A stretch of 64,000 nucleotides of DNA, from the NCBI RefSeq assembly GCF_963576675.1, contig NC_088916.1:55243001-55307000 (forward strand), given 5' to 3'. Source of the DNA: Euphorbia lathyris. Its lineage: Eukaryota; Streptophyta; Magnoliopsida; Malpighiales; Euphorbiaceae. Both the position numbers and the translations under genes were made by a program. The notes under the pieces are model-generated. The model was not told the origin of the DNA. It searched no databases and saw only the letters and a list, made by a program, of their open reading frames with translations. Shown in pieces: positions 23,041 to 33,908 of this stretch. How positions within the stretch are numbered: position 1 is the stretch's first letter; each line of letters starts with the position of its first letter.

Positions 23041-23402
23041 GTGGTTGGGTTGGTTCACTGGTCTTCATCGTTGATTCACCAATATAAACTGAATTGTGAT
23101 ACATCTTACTCTTGCAGGTCTAATAAGTATGCTTTTGGTTTAGTTGTTCGTGAATCTGCAGGTTATGTAGCTCTATCGGTTGGAGGACCTTTGAGTGTGG
23201 TTATGTTTATATTGCATTATTGGCAATTCTATCATCAATTCGTACTGTACATGAAGCTGGGTTTAATGTTACACCATCAGACTTGAAGAACGGTGAAAAA
23301 GATGAAAGAAAAGAAGAAGATTGTTTGAAGTACAAAGAAATTGGTAATGTTATATTGCCAGCTAATCAATCCATGTGTCACAGGAATAATGAGCATGATT
23401 AG
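23041..23402 (+). pseudogene. LINE-type RNase H-like (RVT_3) fragment
   Basis: The plus-strand translation YKLNCDTSYSCRSNKYAFGLVVRESAGYV matches the first strand of plant LINE RNase H domains (K-L-N-x-D-G-S ... G-x-V-x-R-D/E). After a frameshift near 23215 it continues as MAILSSIRTVHEAGFNVTPSD, the helix and second-strand region. The catalytic Asp survives in the first strand. Upstream RT is absent and the frame is broken, so this is a truncated 3' LINE scrap or a decayed RNase H-like gene. Confidence 0.5.
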
Positions 23403-23625
23403 ATTAATCCTACAGTTGACATTTATCCATCATACACTCTTCCTATTTTACCCTTGTGCATAGAGATATTGTTAGTATTAATTTTACAGCTGTATAGTTA
23501 GTTAACTATCCCTAGACGTTCTGTTTAGATTGCATCGGGTTCTCTATTTATAATTGGATAGATGTCATTGTTAATGATATTCTTGAAGAGATAAAGTCAT
23601 TTTCACGTGTTGATTTTATTCATAA

Positions 23626-23885
23626 AAGACGTTAGTTAATTGAATATGATTGCACATAACCTAACTGCCTATTTCTTTTTTGTTTTTTTTTTTTTGGTAG
23701 GAAAGGAAAGAAAAAAAAAACAAACAAACAAAACAACTCAACCCGGGATCAGCCTAAGAAAACTGACCCCCACCACATCCTCCAAGATCAAAGAAGAAAT
23801 GAAGCCCGGTGAAGAAGAAAAGGTAGAAAGACGTTAGTTAATTTTATAGGGTGTGGTACTGCCTATTTCTTTTTTACATGAAGGA
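23626..23885. repeat. Duplicated ~50-bp flanks around a poly-T insert
   Basis: AAGACGTTAGTTAATT and ACTGCCTATTTCTTTTTT occur together twice, at 23627-23685 and 23831-23878, with diverged DNA between them. The insert begins with a long T run, then GGTAGGAAAGGAAAG. It could be a poly(A)-tailed insertion on the minus strand with a long duplication, or a local tandem duplication. Confidence 0.35.
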
Positions 23886-24040
23886 TTGCCCTATTCTATT
23901 TTGGTTTGTATTTAAACCGATAGTGATTTTATATGTTATGCAAGTGTTTTGGCTAAGCTTGAAGATATATTTTATAAAGTAATTACATAAAGCATAATTG
24001 TTTGGACAAAAAAAGGTTAAGGTTCTAATAATAATTTTTA

Positions 24041-24540
24041 GGGTTAATTCAACAAAAAATTCATATGTTATACTGTTTGTTAGATGGAGGACTGTGGTTT
24101 CTTTTAATCAAAACGAGAATTGTACTTGTCGACATTTGTAAATCGAAAACTTTTGGATTGATATTATCAAATATTGTTGTTAACGATCTCAAAATAAAAA
24201 ATTTCAAGAATTTAAATGATTTAGTATCACAATTACATTAAATTACATTATTTGTTTTCAAAATCATTATTTTTTGAGTTTTCTCTCTATAAACAATTTT
24301 TTCTTTCCTTATCAAATAACATTTAAATAACATCAAACTAAAAAGTTGAAAATTTAATTTTTTTTTAAATATAATTACATTCTTAAAATATTTTATTTGG
24401 AGGTCGTTAACAGTTAAATTTAACAATATTAATTTAAAAGTCCTCAATTTGCAAATGTCGATACGATAAGCACACTCATCGTTTTGATAGAAAAAATACA
24501 ACAATCATCAAATGTTTTTTTTTTTTTTTTGGAATTAGCC
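24041..24540. mobile_element. MITE with ~120-bp inverted arms
   Basis: Ends GGGTTAATTC and GGAATTAGCC (inverse). The inner arms share ATCAAAACGA...GTCGACATTTGTAAATYG, TTGTTAACGATCTCAAAATA and AATTTAAATG-like blocks in inverted orientation. A T16 run lies near the right end. Flanking TA/TAA only; superfamily uncertain. Confidence 0.6.
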
Positions 24541-24859
24541 TAATTTTTATGATAATTTGGGATGGATATCACCATATGTATAAAAGTGTAGTATATATTA
24601 AGCTAAATTCATGGATTGATTTTGTGTTTAGTTGCTTTATTTGACTGGAACTTATTATAAATTTCGAGAATTTTAGTCATTTGCTTCTAAATTAATCTTG
24701 TTTCGATAAAAAAAAAATAAAACTAATTTGATGCATGCGTGACAGGTGGATTCTTATTGGCAAGCGAAATTCGATTAATTGTCAATTAGTTTAGATTATT
24801 TATTGAATGACCAATAAATCAAATATGTTTGTGTTTTGGTGCTCTCTCTATATTTGTAT

Positions 24860-25816
24860 GGGTAAATTACTGAACTTCAATTCTTAATGGGGTAAATTAC
24901 ATCCATGGTCACTGAAGTTTACCCAGTTTAGTATTGTGGCTACTAAATTTTAATTCTTAATAGTATAACCATTGAACGTTATACATTTTAACATCGGCGA
25001 CTACTCAACTTTAACTAACTCCTCAAAAATCTTCGTTAACGACCTCAAAATGAAAATATTCAAGAATTAAAGTTGTTCAAGACGACATTTACCACGAAAC
25101 TACATTTTTTTATTTTTCAAAATCACATTTTTTGGAACTTTCTCTATCTAAAAACTCTCTATCTCCTAACAAAAAAACACCTAAATCGCCTAAAAATGAA
25201 AATTTTCAAGAATTAAAATTACTTAAAATATCATTAACTTTTGGAATTTTTTTATTTTGAGGTAGCTAACGGTCGTTTTGAGACGTTGAGTGACCACTAA
25301 TGTTAAAAAGTCTAAAGTTCAGCGACTATAATATTAAAATGGTAAAGTTCAGTGGCCATGGGTGTAATTCACCCATTCTTAATGGTATAATTAGTGAACT
25401 TTAAACTCTTTAACATAGTAGTCGTTTAACTTTAACTAACTTCTCAAAATGACCATTAATAACCTCAAAATAAAAATATTCAAGAATTAAAGTTGTTTAG
25501 AACGAAATTTATCATGAAACCACATTTTTTATTTTCCAAAATCACTTTTTTTGTACTTTCCCTTTCTAAAATTTCACTATATCTCCTAACCAACAACCTA
25601 AATGACCTCAAAACGAAAATTTTCAAGAATTAAAGTTTCTCATAATATCATTAACTCTTCGAATTTTTTATTTTGAGATCGTCAACAGTAGTTTTGAGGT
25701 GTTGAGTGGCCACTGATATTAAAAAAGTGTAAAGTTTAGTGGTTATACCGTTAAGAATTGAAATTCAGTGGTCACAATGTTGGATAAAGTTTAATGGCCA
25801 TAGATACAATTGACCC
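24860..25816. mobile_element. Two adjoining MITEs of one family
   Basis: Copy one (24889-25373) runs from GGGTAAATTACATCCATGG to its inverse ending GGGTGTAATTCACCC. Copy two (25374-25816) follows at once and shows the same inner blocks (AACTTTAACTAACT, CGTTAAYGACCTCAAAAT, TTTTCAAGAATTAAAG, GGTGTTGAGTGGCCACTG), ending TACAATTGACCC. A partial third end lies at 24860-24888. One copy probably inserted at the end of another. Confidence 0.6.
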
Positions 25817-26292
25817 ATATTTATATAGAATAAAACAGGCATATGAAGTTACAGTAGATTGATTGTCTTTTATTTATATCCAAAGCTTTCATTTTTTCAA
25901 TGATTTGTACCTTTTCAATAGTGATATTCGCCTAATTATAATTAATGGCTTGACTATTGAATATATGCACTTTTTTTTTATATATATATTTAAGTATACA
26001 TACATTTATTGCAATGTTACTTGTAATATACGTTTATACTATTATATTATTAGTAATGTTTATAACAAAATGAATTTGGTTATCGATTCAAAATGTGATT
26101 GTTGTCATCAAATCTATTATTGGAGAAGTTTATGTTAAGCATAGCATTATATACTTATTGTGTTTATATGAGATTGTGATATGCCTCATCACACCTTTGT
26201 TTTATTTCCTTTCTATTATCTTTCTGTGTATTTTCCTTTTACCCAAATGTATTGAATCTGTTAGCAAGTATAAAAAAAAGCTTGTCTAATGG
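25817..26292. other. Possible body of 5' copia LTR, AT-rich
   Basis: No gene. It lies between MITEs and the copia primer-binding site and probably includes the 5' LTR of the copia relic, split by the MITE at 26293. The LTR start was not identified and no second LTR copy exists in the window. Confidence 0.35.
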
Positions 26293-26474
26293 GGGAGAAA
26301 ATCTGTTGTCCCCGTTTCGGTGTCCCCTTTCATGTCCCTCTCACAAAAAGTGGTCACTTTTAATTAAAATAATATATTTAATAAGCCAAGGGGACCCACA
26401 TGATTAAAAGGGACCACTTTTTGTAAGAGGAACATGGAAGGAGACACCGAAATGGAGACATCAAATTTTCTCCC
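26293..26474. mobile_element. 182-bp MITE with 9-bp duplication
   Basis: Nearly palindromic: GGGAGAAAATCTGTTGTCC at the left and its imperfect inverse at the right, with arms of about 80 bp. It is flanked by GTCTAATGG at 26284-26292 and 26475-26483. Nine bases suggest the Mutator group. It lies just before the primer-binding site of the copia relic, hence probably inside its 5' LTR. Confidence 0.8.
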
Positions 26475-26535
26475 GTCTAATGGTTTCTTTTGAGAGATTA
26501 TTCAATAAGAATATAGTATCTACTCCATTTCTAGA

Positions 26536-26547
26536 CGGTATCAGAGC
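26536..26547 (+). other. Primer-binding site of copia relic
   Basis: CGGTATCAGAGC differs by one base from TGGTATCAGAGC, complementary to the 3' end of plant initiator tRNA-Met and the usual primer site of copia elements. It lies 13 bp before the gag frame, so the 5' LTR should end near 26535. Confidence 0.7.
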
Positions 26548-26559
26548 TTTAGGTTTCTG

Positions 26560-27470
26560 GTGGCAAGAACTCGAAGAAATCAACAGATTCATGATGAGGA
26601 TGAAAATCCTTTTCATAATGAGGTTGAAGATGATCAATCTTATGAATCAATGAGGAGATTCTCATCTGGATCTGAAAACCCAGGGTTGATTCTAATCAAC
26701 ATTTCACTCACCGGTATGAACAATCTATCACGGAGTAATGCGATGATTCGTGTGCTCACCGCCAAAGGAAAACTAAGTTTCATCATTGATGATGAAGAAA
26801 TATCTGCATCTGGAACTCCGGAGTATAAACAATGGTAGAAGAATGATTGCCTTGTGTCATCCTGGATAATCAACACGATCTCGAAGGAAGTTGCAGAAGG
26901 ATTTGTCTATGTCGTTTCTTCACGAGATCTATGGCTAGAGCTTAAGCGAAGATTCGACGACAATAATGGTCCCTTACTGTACAAAATTAAGCAAGAAATC
27001 AGATTATTCATCAAGGTAATCTCACACTTATGCTTTATTTCAATAAATTAAAGCGATACTCGGATGAATTGCTGTTGTTGCGTCCTATTCCCAAATGCCA
27101 TTGTAATGCTGCCAGAGAATGTGTTTGCAATGTTTTAAGAAGATTACAGAACTAACAGAGGAAGATAGTTTGATTCAATTTTTAATGGGCCTAAATGAAC
27201 ATTACAATCATGTTAGAAGTCGGATTCTCCTTATGGATCTGCTGCCTGATATCAACAAAGCGTATTCAATGATTTTGCGTATGGAAAAACAGAATGAAAT
27301 TTCCATAGATCATCATCTGGAAATTGTTAATTTCAGTAAATCTTATCTAATTTCAATGATAATAAAGGCAAGACTAAACACGATCAGGAGGATCAGTTCT
27401 GCAATCATTGTAACGTACCCGGACATATCAAGTCTTCTTGTTTCAAGATCGTACTTCTTTCTTACCACAT
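26560..27470 (+). pseudogene. Copia gag remnant
   Basis: The capsid-type gag of a copia element is read in pieces. An N-terminal part (ARTRRNQQIHDEDENPF; the first codon is GTG where an ATG is expected) holds LILINISLTGMNNLSRSNAM and ends at a stop at 26836-26838. The frame resumes as SSWIINTISKEVAEGFVYV and LWLELKRRFDDNNGPLLYKI. After a frameshift near 27010 it continues as YFNKLKRYSDEL, then EEDSLIQFLMGLNEHYNHVRSRILLMD, the conserved gag helix region. A decayed zinc knuckle (FCNHCNVPGHIKSSC) ends near 27445. The protease that should follow is not recognisable. Confidence 0.75.
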
Positions 27471-27499
27471 GTTATTCATACTTTCCAAACCTATAATTC

Positions 27500-28650
27500 A
27501 ATCCAATTTCCCATTGCTTGTAGTATTTCTAATAATGTTGACAATTGGCATTTGAAGTTAGGACATGCCTATTTTGATTGTTTAAGTCACATTGCTGGTA
27601 TCAAATTGGTTAGTAATTCCGCTGCTTGTGAAATCTGTCCTTGTGCTAAAATGCATTGAATTCTATTTGATACTAGTGAAATCAAATCCATAAGCATTTT
27701 TCAGCTTTTACATGTTGGTGTGTGGGGTCTTTATAAAACATCTTCCTTAACCGAAGCTAATTTTTCCTTACTTTTGTGGATGATTATAGTAGAGTTACTT
27801 GGGTAATTTTACTAAAGTTCAAATCCCAAGTTCATACAGCCTTGTGTACTTTTCTGGCAATGGTTAATAACCAATACCATACTTCAGTTAAGACTATCCG
27901 TAGTGATAATGGAGGGGAGTTTCTCAATTATTCTTGGAAAGAATTGTTTGTTACATATGGTAATCTACACCAAACAACCTGTTTTTACACGCCCTAGCAA
28001 AACGGGGTTGTAGAAAGTAAACACCGTCATTTACTTGAGGTAGCACGTGCAATAACCTTTCAAGCATGTTTGCCTTCCAATTTTTGGGGAGAGGCTATGA
28101 TGATGGAAACTTCCATTATTAATGTGTTACCAAGTAGGGTACTTGATTGGCAAAGTCCTCATCAACGTTTTTTAAGACTGAAGTTGATTATACTTCATTT
28201 CACATTTTCGGTTGTTTGGTGTTTCATAAAGTCTTACATGTTCCTGATAAAATGGCTCCTCGAGCAGCAAAGAGAATTTTTTTGGGCTTCACTCATGGTA
28301 AGAAAGGGTATAAAATATTTGATTTGGATAGTTGCACCATAGTTACATCTCGTGATGTTATTTTCCATGAAGATTCATTCCCTTATAAATCTAAGACATC
28401 TATCCATACTGACTCTGATCAGTTTATCCCAACACATCATGATCGGACTCATTCAAATCCTGAACCATATGCATCCACTTCAGACAACATTACCTCTACT
28501 ATCTCTATCTCTGATTCTAATCCTATCAATGATATCCCACAAAATAGAAAGTCTAATCGCATTTCCAACCCTCCTCCATGGATGAAAGACTTTGTTTCCA
28601 ACTCTATTTCTTGTGCTACTGATCCTGTTATATCTATTCCTAATTTGTAG
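27500..28650 (+). pseudogene. Copia pre-integrase and integrase remnant
   Basis: The zinc-binding domain appears as NWHLKLGHAYFDCL followed by a CEICPCAKMH cysteine pair (27541-27659). The integrase core follows with its three acidic positions visible: MDDYSRVTWV (27776), IRSDNGGEF (27896) and a glutamate in QNGVVESKHRHLLEVAR (28000). The C-terminal copia region shows FGCLVFHKVLHVPDKMAPRA and FLGFTHGKKGYKIFDLDS (28200-28330), then a Ser/Pro-rich linker to 28650. Frames change near 27660, 28000 and 28170, and a TAG interrupts before QNGVV. Non-functional. Confidence 0.85.
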
Positions 28651-28659
28651 GTTTTTAGC

Positions 28660-29880
28660 GCAGATCAGAGTGCTTTTGTAGCAAATTTGCTCCAACATAA
28701 GGAACCTAAAAATTACAAAAAAGCTCTAAATTCTCCTACATGGATTGAAGCCATGAATGCTGAACTTTTGGCCTTAGAGAAGAAGGAAATATGGATTCTT
28801 ACTTCTCTTCCTGCAGGAAAAGGACTAATTTCATCTGGGTGGGTATTCCGCATAAAATACAAGGTGAACGGTGAAGTTGACAGATTTAAGACCCGCCTTG
28901 TGGCAAAAGGATATAATCAAGTTTTTGGGATTGATTCCCATGAGTCTTTCAGCTCGGTAGCTCACATTGTCACCGTTAGACTCTTCCTTGCCATCAATTC
29001 CAGTAAAAATTGGTCGATCCACCAAATTAACGTTAATAACGCCTATTTACATGGTACAGTGGATGAGGAACTCTATATGACTCCTCCCGCTGGCTATACC
29101 AAGGCAGCTCCCGATCAATTTTGCAAACTAGTGATGTCCTTGTATGAATTTAAGCAAGCTGGTAGTCAATGGCATCGAGAATTGTCAGCTCGATTACTCA
29201 CTTTTGGCTTCACACGTTCTGCAAATGATCATTGCTTATTTCAGTATCAATCTGATTTGATTTTTACTGCCCTCCTCATATGTGGATGATATTCTGCTCA
29301 CTAGTTCCTATGAAGCTCATATACAGATTGTCAAGGATCATCTTCACAAATTGTTCACTATCAAGGACATTGGCCCTGTAAAGTATTTCTTGGGCATTGA
29401 AATTGCAAGAGAAGAAGATGAAATCCTTTTTTCTCAAACTAAATATATCACTGATTTGTTGCGTGATGTTGGTCTACAAAATGCCAAGGCTATTCCTAGC
29501 CCACTGCCATCAGGTGTTCAACTTACTGAACCTAGTGAAATCCTCTCTGACCTTGCTTCTTATCGCAGAATTATTGGCAAACTTCTTTACATTGGGTTTT
29601 CTCGGTCTGACATCGCCTATTCAACTCAGCAGGTAAGCCAATACATGCAAGCCCCATGTGCTCATCACTTCAATGTTGTTGTTCACATTCTTAAGTCCAT
29701 CAAGAGCACTATCAATTATAGTAGTTTTCTACCCTATAAATACTGATTTTTAACTTACAACCTATGGTGATTTTGATTGGGGTGATTGCAAAACCACACG
29801 AAAGTCATTAACTGGTTACTGCGTTTTCCTGGGTTCCTCCTTAATATATTGGAAAACGAAGAAGATGAGGCTCTAAAGAA
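28660..29880 (+). pseudogene. Copia reverse transcriptase and truncated RNase H
   Basis: RT begins with the typical PKNYKKALNSPTWIEAMNAE, then GLISSGWVFRIKYKVNGEVD, RLVAKGYNQVFGID and NAYLHGTVDEELYM. The catalytic box YVDDILLTS lies at 29277-29305, but a one-base frameshift just before it separates it from the upstream frame. After KDIGPVKYFLGIEIAREED and YRRIIGKLLYIGFSRSDIAY the frame ends at 29746. RNase H is present only as a broken piece with DWGDCKTTRKSLTGYCVFLG (29776-29835), and the element stops near 29870. Confidence 0.85.
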
Positions 29881-29928
29881 CTTCACACATAAAACTTTAA
29901 AGTGGAACATCTGATATCACATCAATAA

Positions 29929-30377
29929 GAGCAACCTTACTGGTTGTAACACAAAAAGTTACAAATAGTTACACATCAGCATACAAACAATATCCATAAA
30001 AAATAACCACTAAACCCTTTGTTACTTATAAAAGTTAAGAATTAAAAAGACTTTAAATAATAAAAAGTTACCTATTAAACAATTAAAAACCTGCAGCAAT
30101 TTAAGAGATTGTCTGTCACTTACTATTTTTATAAAGGAAGCTAATCTTCCATATACGGAGTGTGTAATACACTTGCTGATTTTTGCAAGTCAAAACCTTG
30201 CGTGAAGTTAAGACTCTCCCTTGCTCCATTTTTTTTTAAATTTGGTTTTTCCAAATTGTATGTTACAACTGCAAGGAACTTACCTTGTCTGGTAACACCC
30301 AAATTACAATAGGTGTAATGGTTGGGTGTTACAAGCTTGTTTATGTAACAAGCTTGTAACACTCAGTAATGTTGCTC
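29929..30377. mobile_element. Harbinger-like MITE 1
   Basis: 449 bp, ends GAGCAACCTTACTGGTTGT and inverse GAGCAACATTACTGAGTGT, with TAA duplications at 29926-29928 and 30378-30380. Sits directly at the truncated end of the copia relic. Confidence 0.8.
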
Positions 30378-30414
30378 TAAGAAGTTAGAGGAAGCCAGAC
30401 ACGTAAACCAATAA

Positions 30415-30778
30415 GAGCATCTCCAATGCTCCCCATAAGGAGCATTGGAGATGCTAATATAGGGAGGGTTGAAGTCCAACCCTCCCTATATCCTTCCCTT
30501 CTTTTAGAGAAATTCAGAATTCTTCCTAAAAAGAAGGGAAAGAAAATGGTTCCCCATTCTATGGGAAACATTAATTTAATATATTTATATTAGGTTTTAT
30601 TTATTAAGGATATGTTTTAAATGTAAAAAGTATTATAATATTAATAAATGTTGTATATTAAATAGAATTGAGGAAGAAATTTGATTAGTGGGTTGGAGAA
30701 AAAATAGGGATTGAGGAAGAAAAAATGGGAAATTAGGGATAGAGAAGGGAATTAAGGGGAATTGGGTTGGAGATGCTC
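30415..30778. mobile_element. Harbinger-like MITE 2
   Basis: 364 bp, ends GAGCATCTCCAATGCT and inverse GAGCATCTCCAACCC, with TAA duplications at 30412-30414 and 30779-30781. The left end carries two perfect hairpins in series: CTCCAATGCTCC/GGAGCATTGGAG (30421-30450) and AGGGAGGGTTG/CAACCCTCCCT (30461-30487). Confidence 0.85.
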
Positions 30779-30781
30779 TAA

Positions 30782-31707
30782 TATGGTTTATGCGAAAAGT
30801 ATACATTATTACCCCCTCTTTGATATTTTGTTGATTTTTTCTTAGATAAATCAGATTCAGTCTATCAAACTTACGTCATGGATTGAGAGACATCAAGAAG
30901 CAACCGTGCATATCTAAAATGTCCAATAAACTTGAGTAGGATTCAACTAGTATCTACATACTCAGTTGTGAGTTATCACACAGGGAAATGAAAATTAAAA
31001 GGTGACAAATATCGAATAGTGAAGTGTAACAGGCTAGGGTATGACATGCAATAAATAAGAGCCTTTGATTTGATTATATGTTTTAAAGATGCTTTGCTTA
31101 ATGTAAATGGCTATGGCTATGGCTATTTCATATATACATATAGGGGTTCAGGAATTTTCATTTGTTTAGTGTCTATCATATATCATATCAACCTACTTTA
31201 GGTCTCTCCCTTATTTAATGAAGCTACTGCAACTATTTATGCTTGCTTCTTTTGTCTCCCTCCTCTCAATTATTCACATCTTTCTCCTTTCTCACTTTCT
31301 TCATTTATTTATAGTTTCCTCATTTTCATAATCAATGAACTTCAACTCCAAACAATTTACACAAATTAATCATATCACAAAAAAAAAAAACAAAAAAACA
31401 TCTTGAATCCCTTAATTTTCATTTTTTGTTCACTACGTCTTTAATCTTTTATATTACATTAAATCCCTGTTTACCAAATTAGTTAGAGCATCTCTAAAAG
31501 TTTCCAACAACTTCCTCAAATTACTAAGAGTCTCTTCGTTCACTCTATTATTGAGGATATCATAGTATATCTTTATTTCATTTTTATTAATAATTTATTA
31601 CTGTGTAATCTCTATTCTCTAACTATTGGTAAATATAACCATACTTATTAATTTTAATGATAAAATAATAAGTAAGAAGTGAATATGAGGAGTATTGTCT
31701 TCACGAA
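30782..31707. other. Intergenic, no gene seen
   Basis: AT-rich. Contains CT-rich 31250-31330 and a single MITE-like end GTTAGAGCATCTCTAAAAG near 31483. No coding signal. Confidence 0.5.
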
Positions 31708-31873
31708 TTTTCACATGCACCTTAATGAACAAGTGAATTTGCTTATTCACCGTTAGATATAAGCTTCTTAAATCTAAGCTTCAGGATGCTTTGAATCTCC
31801 ACCTTAGGATTCTAATAAGTCTAGATCTAACGGTGAATGAGTAAATTCTACATGCTCATTAAGACTGGTATTG
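31708..31873. mobile_element. Small palindromic MITE
   Basis: The arms share TTATTCACCGTTAGAT and its inverse ATCTAACGGTGAATGAG, plus CTTAATGARCAWGT near each end. It resembles the nested element at 32345-32506 (ATCTAACGGTG motif). Boundaries approximate. Confidence 0.5.
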
Positions 31874-31898
31874 TCTTAATCACTCTTCAAATCACTAA

Positions 31899-32673
31899 GA
31901 GTTTGTTTCGTACATTGTAATATAATGAAATCAAGATTGTGATGTTATTGAATGTGTAATGTAATGGAATGAAATAATGGTTCCATTATCATGTTTGGTT
32001 GACAAATTTTAATAAAAATTAATAAAGTGTAATTACAATGCGTATATTTATTTAGTTAAATGCAATTTTCATGTTTTTTTCGTTTTTCGTATTTTTTCGT
32101 TTTCTTTTTTTCATGTTTTCCCTCTATTTTTCATTTTTCGTTTTCCCCCTTTTAGCTCTTTCCGTTGTTTTCCTCGTTTTTGCTCTTTTCCGATTTTTGC
32201 GTTTTTTCGTGTTTTGCATTTTTTCTCGTTTTCGGTTTTTTCACATTTATCTTTTTCTCTTTTTCAGTTTTTATGTTTTCATGTTTTTTTTCGTATTTTA
32301 CCATTAGTAATAAAAAATACAAGGGTTAATCATAATGGAGATTCCAATAGTTTTCACCTGGTCAGTGACTGACCAAATTTAGATCGAGGAGGTGTAAATC
32401 TAAGCCATATGATTGTTTTAATCTCTACTATAATTTTAACAAGTACAGATCTAACGGTGTTTGACCAAATTCACTTGGTCAGTCACTGACCACGTGAAAA
32501 TTACTGATGGGGATTCATACCTCTTTTGTTCGTAATGTCCATTACATAAATTTGTAAAGGAAAATTAAGTGATGTTTTGTGATTCCATTACGATAAAAAT
32601 AATGTGACTAACCAAATATTATAATGAGCTTCCATTGTAATATGTCTTCTATTACAACATACCAAACGTGGCT
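31899..32673. mobile_element. Harbinger-like MITE with pyrimidine-rich core
   Basis: Outer parts share the GTAATG/CATTAC-rich subterminal regions and TTTGGT words of the element at 21723-22443, in the opposite orientation for the core, here TTTTTCGTTTTT (32070-32300). Right end CATACCAAACGTGGC. It is interrupted by another MITE at 32345-32506. Ends diverged, boundaries approximate. Confidence 0.55.
32345..32506. mobile_element. Nested MITE with 10-bp duplication
   Basis: 162 bp with ends CAATAGTTTTCACCTGG and inverse CAGTAATTTTCACGTGG and the self-complementary GGTCAGTGACTGACC near each end. Flanked by ATGGAGATTC (32335-32344) and ATGGGGATTC (32507-32516). Probably Mutator-like; inserted in the larger MITE. 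Confidence 0.75.
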
Positions 32674-33325
32674 TAAGAATCCATTGTTTATAATATTTTT
32701 AGAGAGTAAACTAACAATTTGTTAAAAATGCTCTTATAAAATTGTTTATATGACAAATCAACTTGATAATATGGCAATCATCAACCACATTAACAAAATC
32801 TAATGCCGCTATTTAAATTCCTTTCATCGCTTACGACACAAAACAACCTTATAAACATAACGGAACTTGTCACGTTTATTATTTGTCATTATAAATTTAT
32901 ATTTAACCCTTAAACCTAGTATATGCATCTAAACTTTTTTAATTTCGACACTTACTAACATGTCATATAATGTGTTAGATGGAATTTTGACTTTATTAGT
33001 GCCACGTAAACTTTTAAACTTTCTTGGAATTTTTTTGGAAGTTTACATACAAATTTACTTTAAAAAAAACTATCTGTCGTGATTTTTAATTATATCAAAC
33101 TAATAAAATGATTATTTTTAATCTATTTTAAAAATTACAGTTTATAAATTAAAGATTTAAAATATATTATTTAGCGTTTAAAATTTATGAATTGGAGTTT
33201 AATTTTTTTTTAAATAGAGTATATAAATATTATATATAGAAAATAATGGGTTTTTATACTCTTTGTAGTCGTTTTCGTCCCATTGTAGATTTTGTAAGGT
33301 TTTTTACCTTTTCCATTTCTTGTTG
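32674..33325. other. Intergenic, no gene seen
   Basis: AT-rich DNA between a MITE and the LINE target site. No reading frame or repeat that I can support. Confidence 0.5.
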
Positions 33326-33368
33326 TACTTGTTCTTTTCATTTTTTTTTTGAAATAAGGTAAACTTTA

Positions 33369-33908
33369 TTAACTAAGATCAGAAGCGAGAATATCAAAAA
33401 TAATCGGTGGTGGACAGGCCCACTCACCACAAACAGATCTAGATGTAACAGCATTCGCTAAGCTATGAGCTGCTAAATTCGCTGAACGTTTTACATATGA
33501 GACTGAACATGAGTTCAAGGCTCTTAACAAATCACAACAATCATTCACTACATCCGATAAATAAGATAATTGACGTTTTTGCTGATGTATGGAACTAATA
33601 ACCACGAGACAATCTGATTGGACCTCCACATGGCTGAGGTTAAAATCCTTAATCCATGTAAGAGCCTCTCTTACCGCCATTGCCTCTGCCAACGGGGGAT
33701 CCGTGACATCCGCAAGGTGCCCCATTTTAGCAGCAAAACATCTACCCTGATGATCCCTCAACAGACACCCAAAGGAGCTGAATTTATTCTGGTCATCCAC
33801 ACATGTGTCAATATTACACACATAGCTTCCTTCCGACGGTTTCATCCATTTTGCGATTACGACCGACTGTGGCTGGGGGTGTTTTAGATTGGCGATTTGA
33901 GCTTCTCT
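33369..33908 (-). pseudogene. LINE RNase H-like domain (RVT_3)
   Basis: Separated from the RT part only by an in-frame TAG at 33909-33911. The domain reads YVCNIDTCVDDQNKFSSFGC, LLRDHQGRCFAAKMG, then PLAEAMAVREALTWIKDFNL, VEVQSDCLVVISSI and YVKRSANLAAHSLAN. The acidic positions expected for RNase H (D in the first strand, E in LAEAMAV, D in VQSDC) are present. The protein ends at 33369, 20 bp before the poly(A)-proximal region, so the C-terminus is complete. Confidence 0.85.

Larger units (their letters stand above)
26536..29880 (+). mobile_element. Ty1/copia relic, plus strand
   Basis: From the primer-binding site onward the order is gag, zinc knuckle, pre-integrase, integrase, RT and RNase H, which is the copia order. 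It ends abruptly in RNase H near 29870, right before two MITEs. No 3' LTR was seen. Frameshifts and stops occur in every domain, so it is inactive. Confidence 0.85.

Noticed and set aside
32071..32307. Phe-rich 78-codon frame as a membrane protein
   Set aside because: It is the translation of the TTTTTCG simple-sequence core of a MITE.
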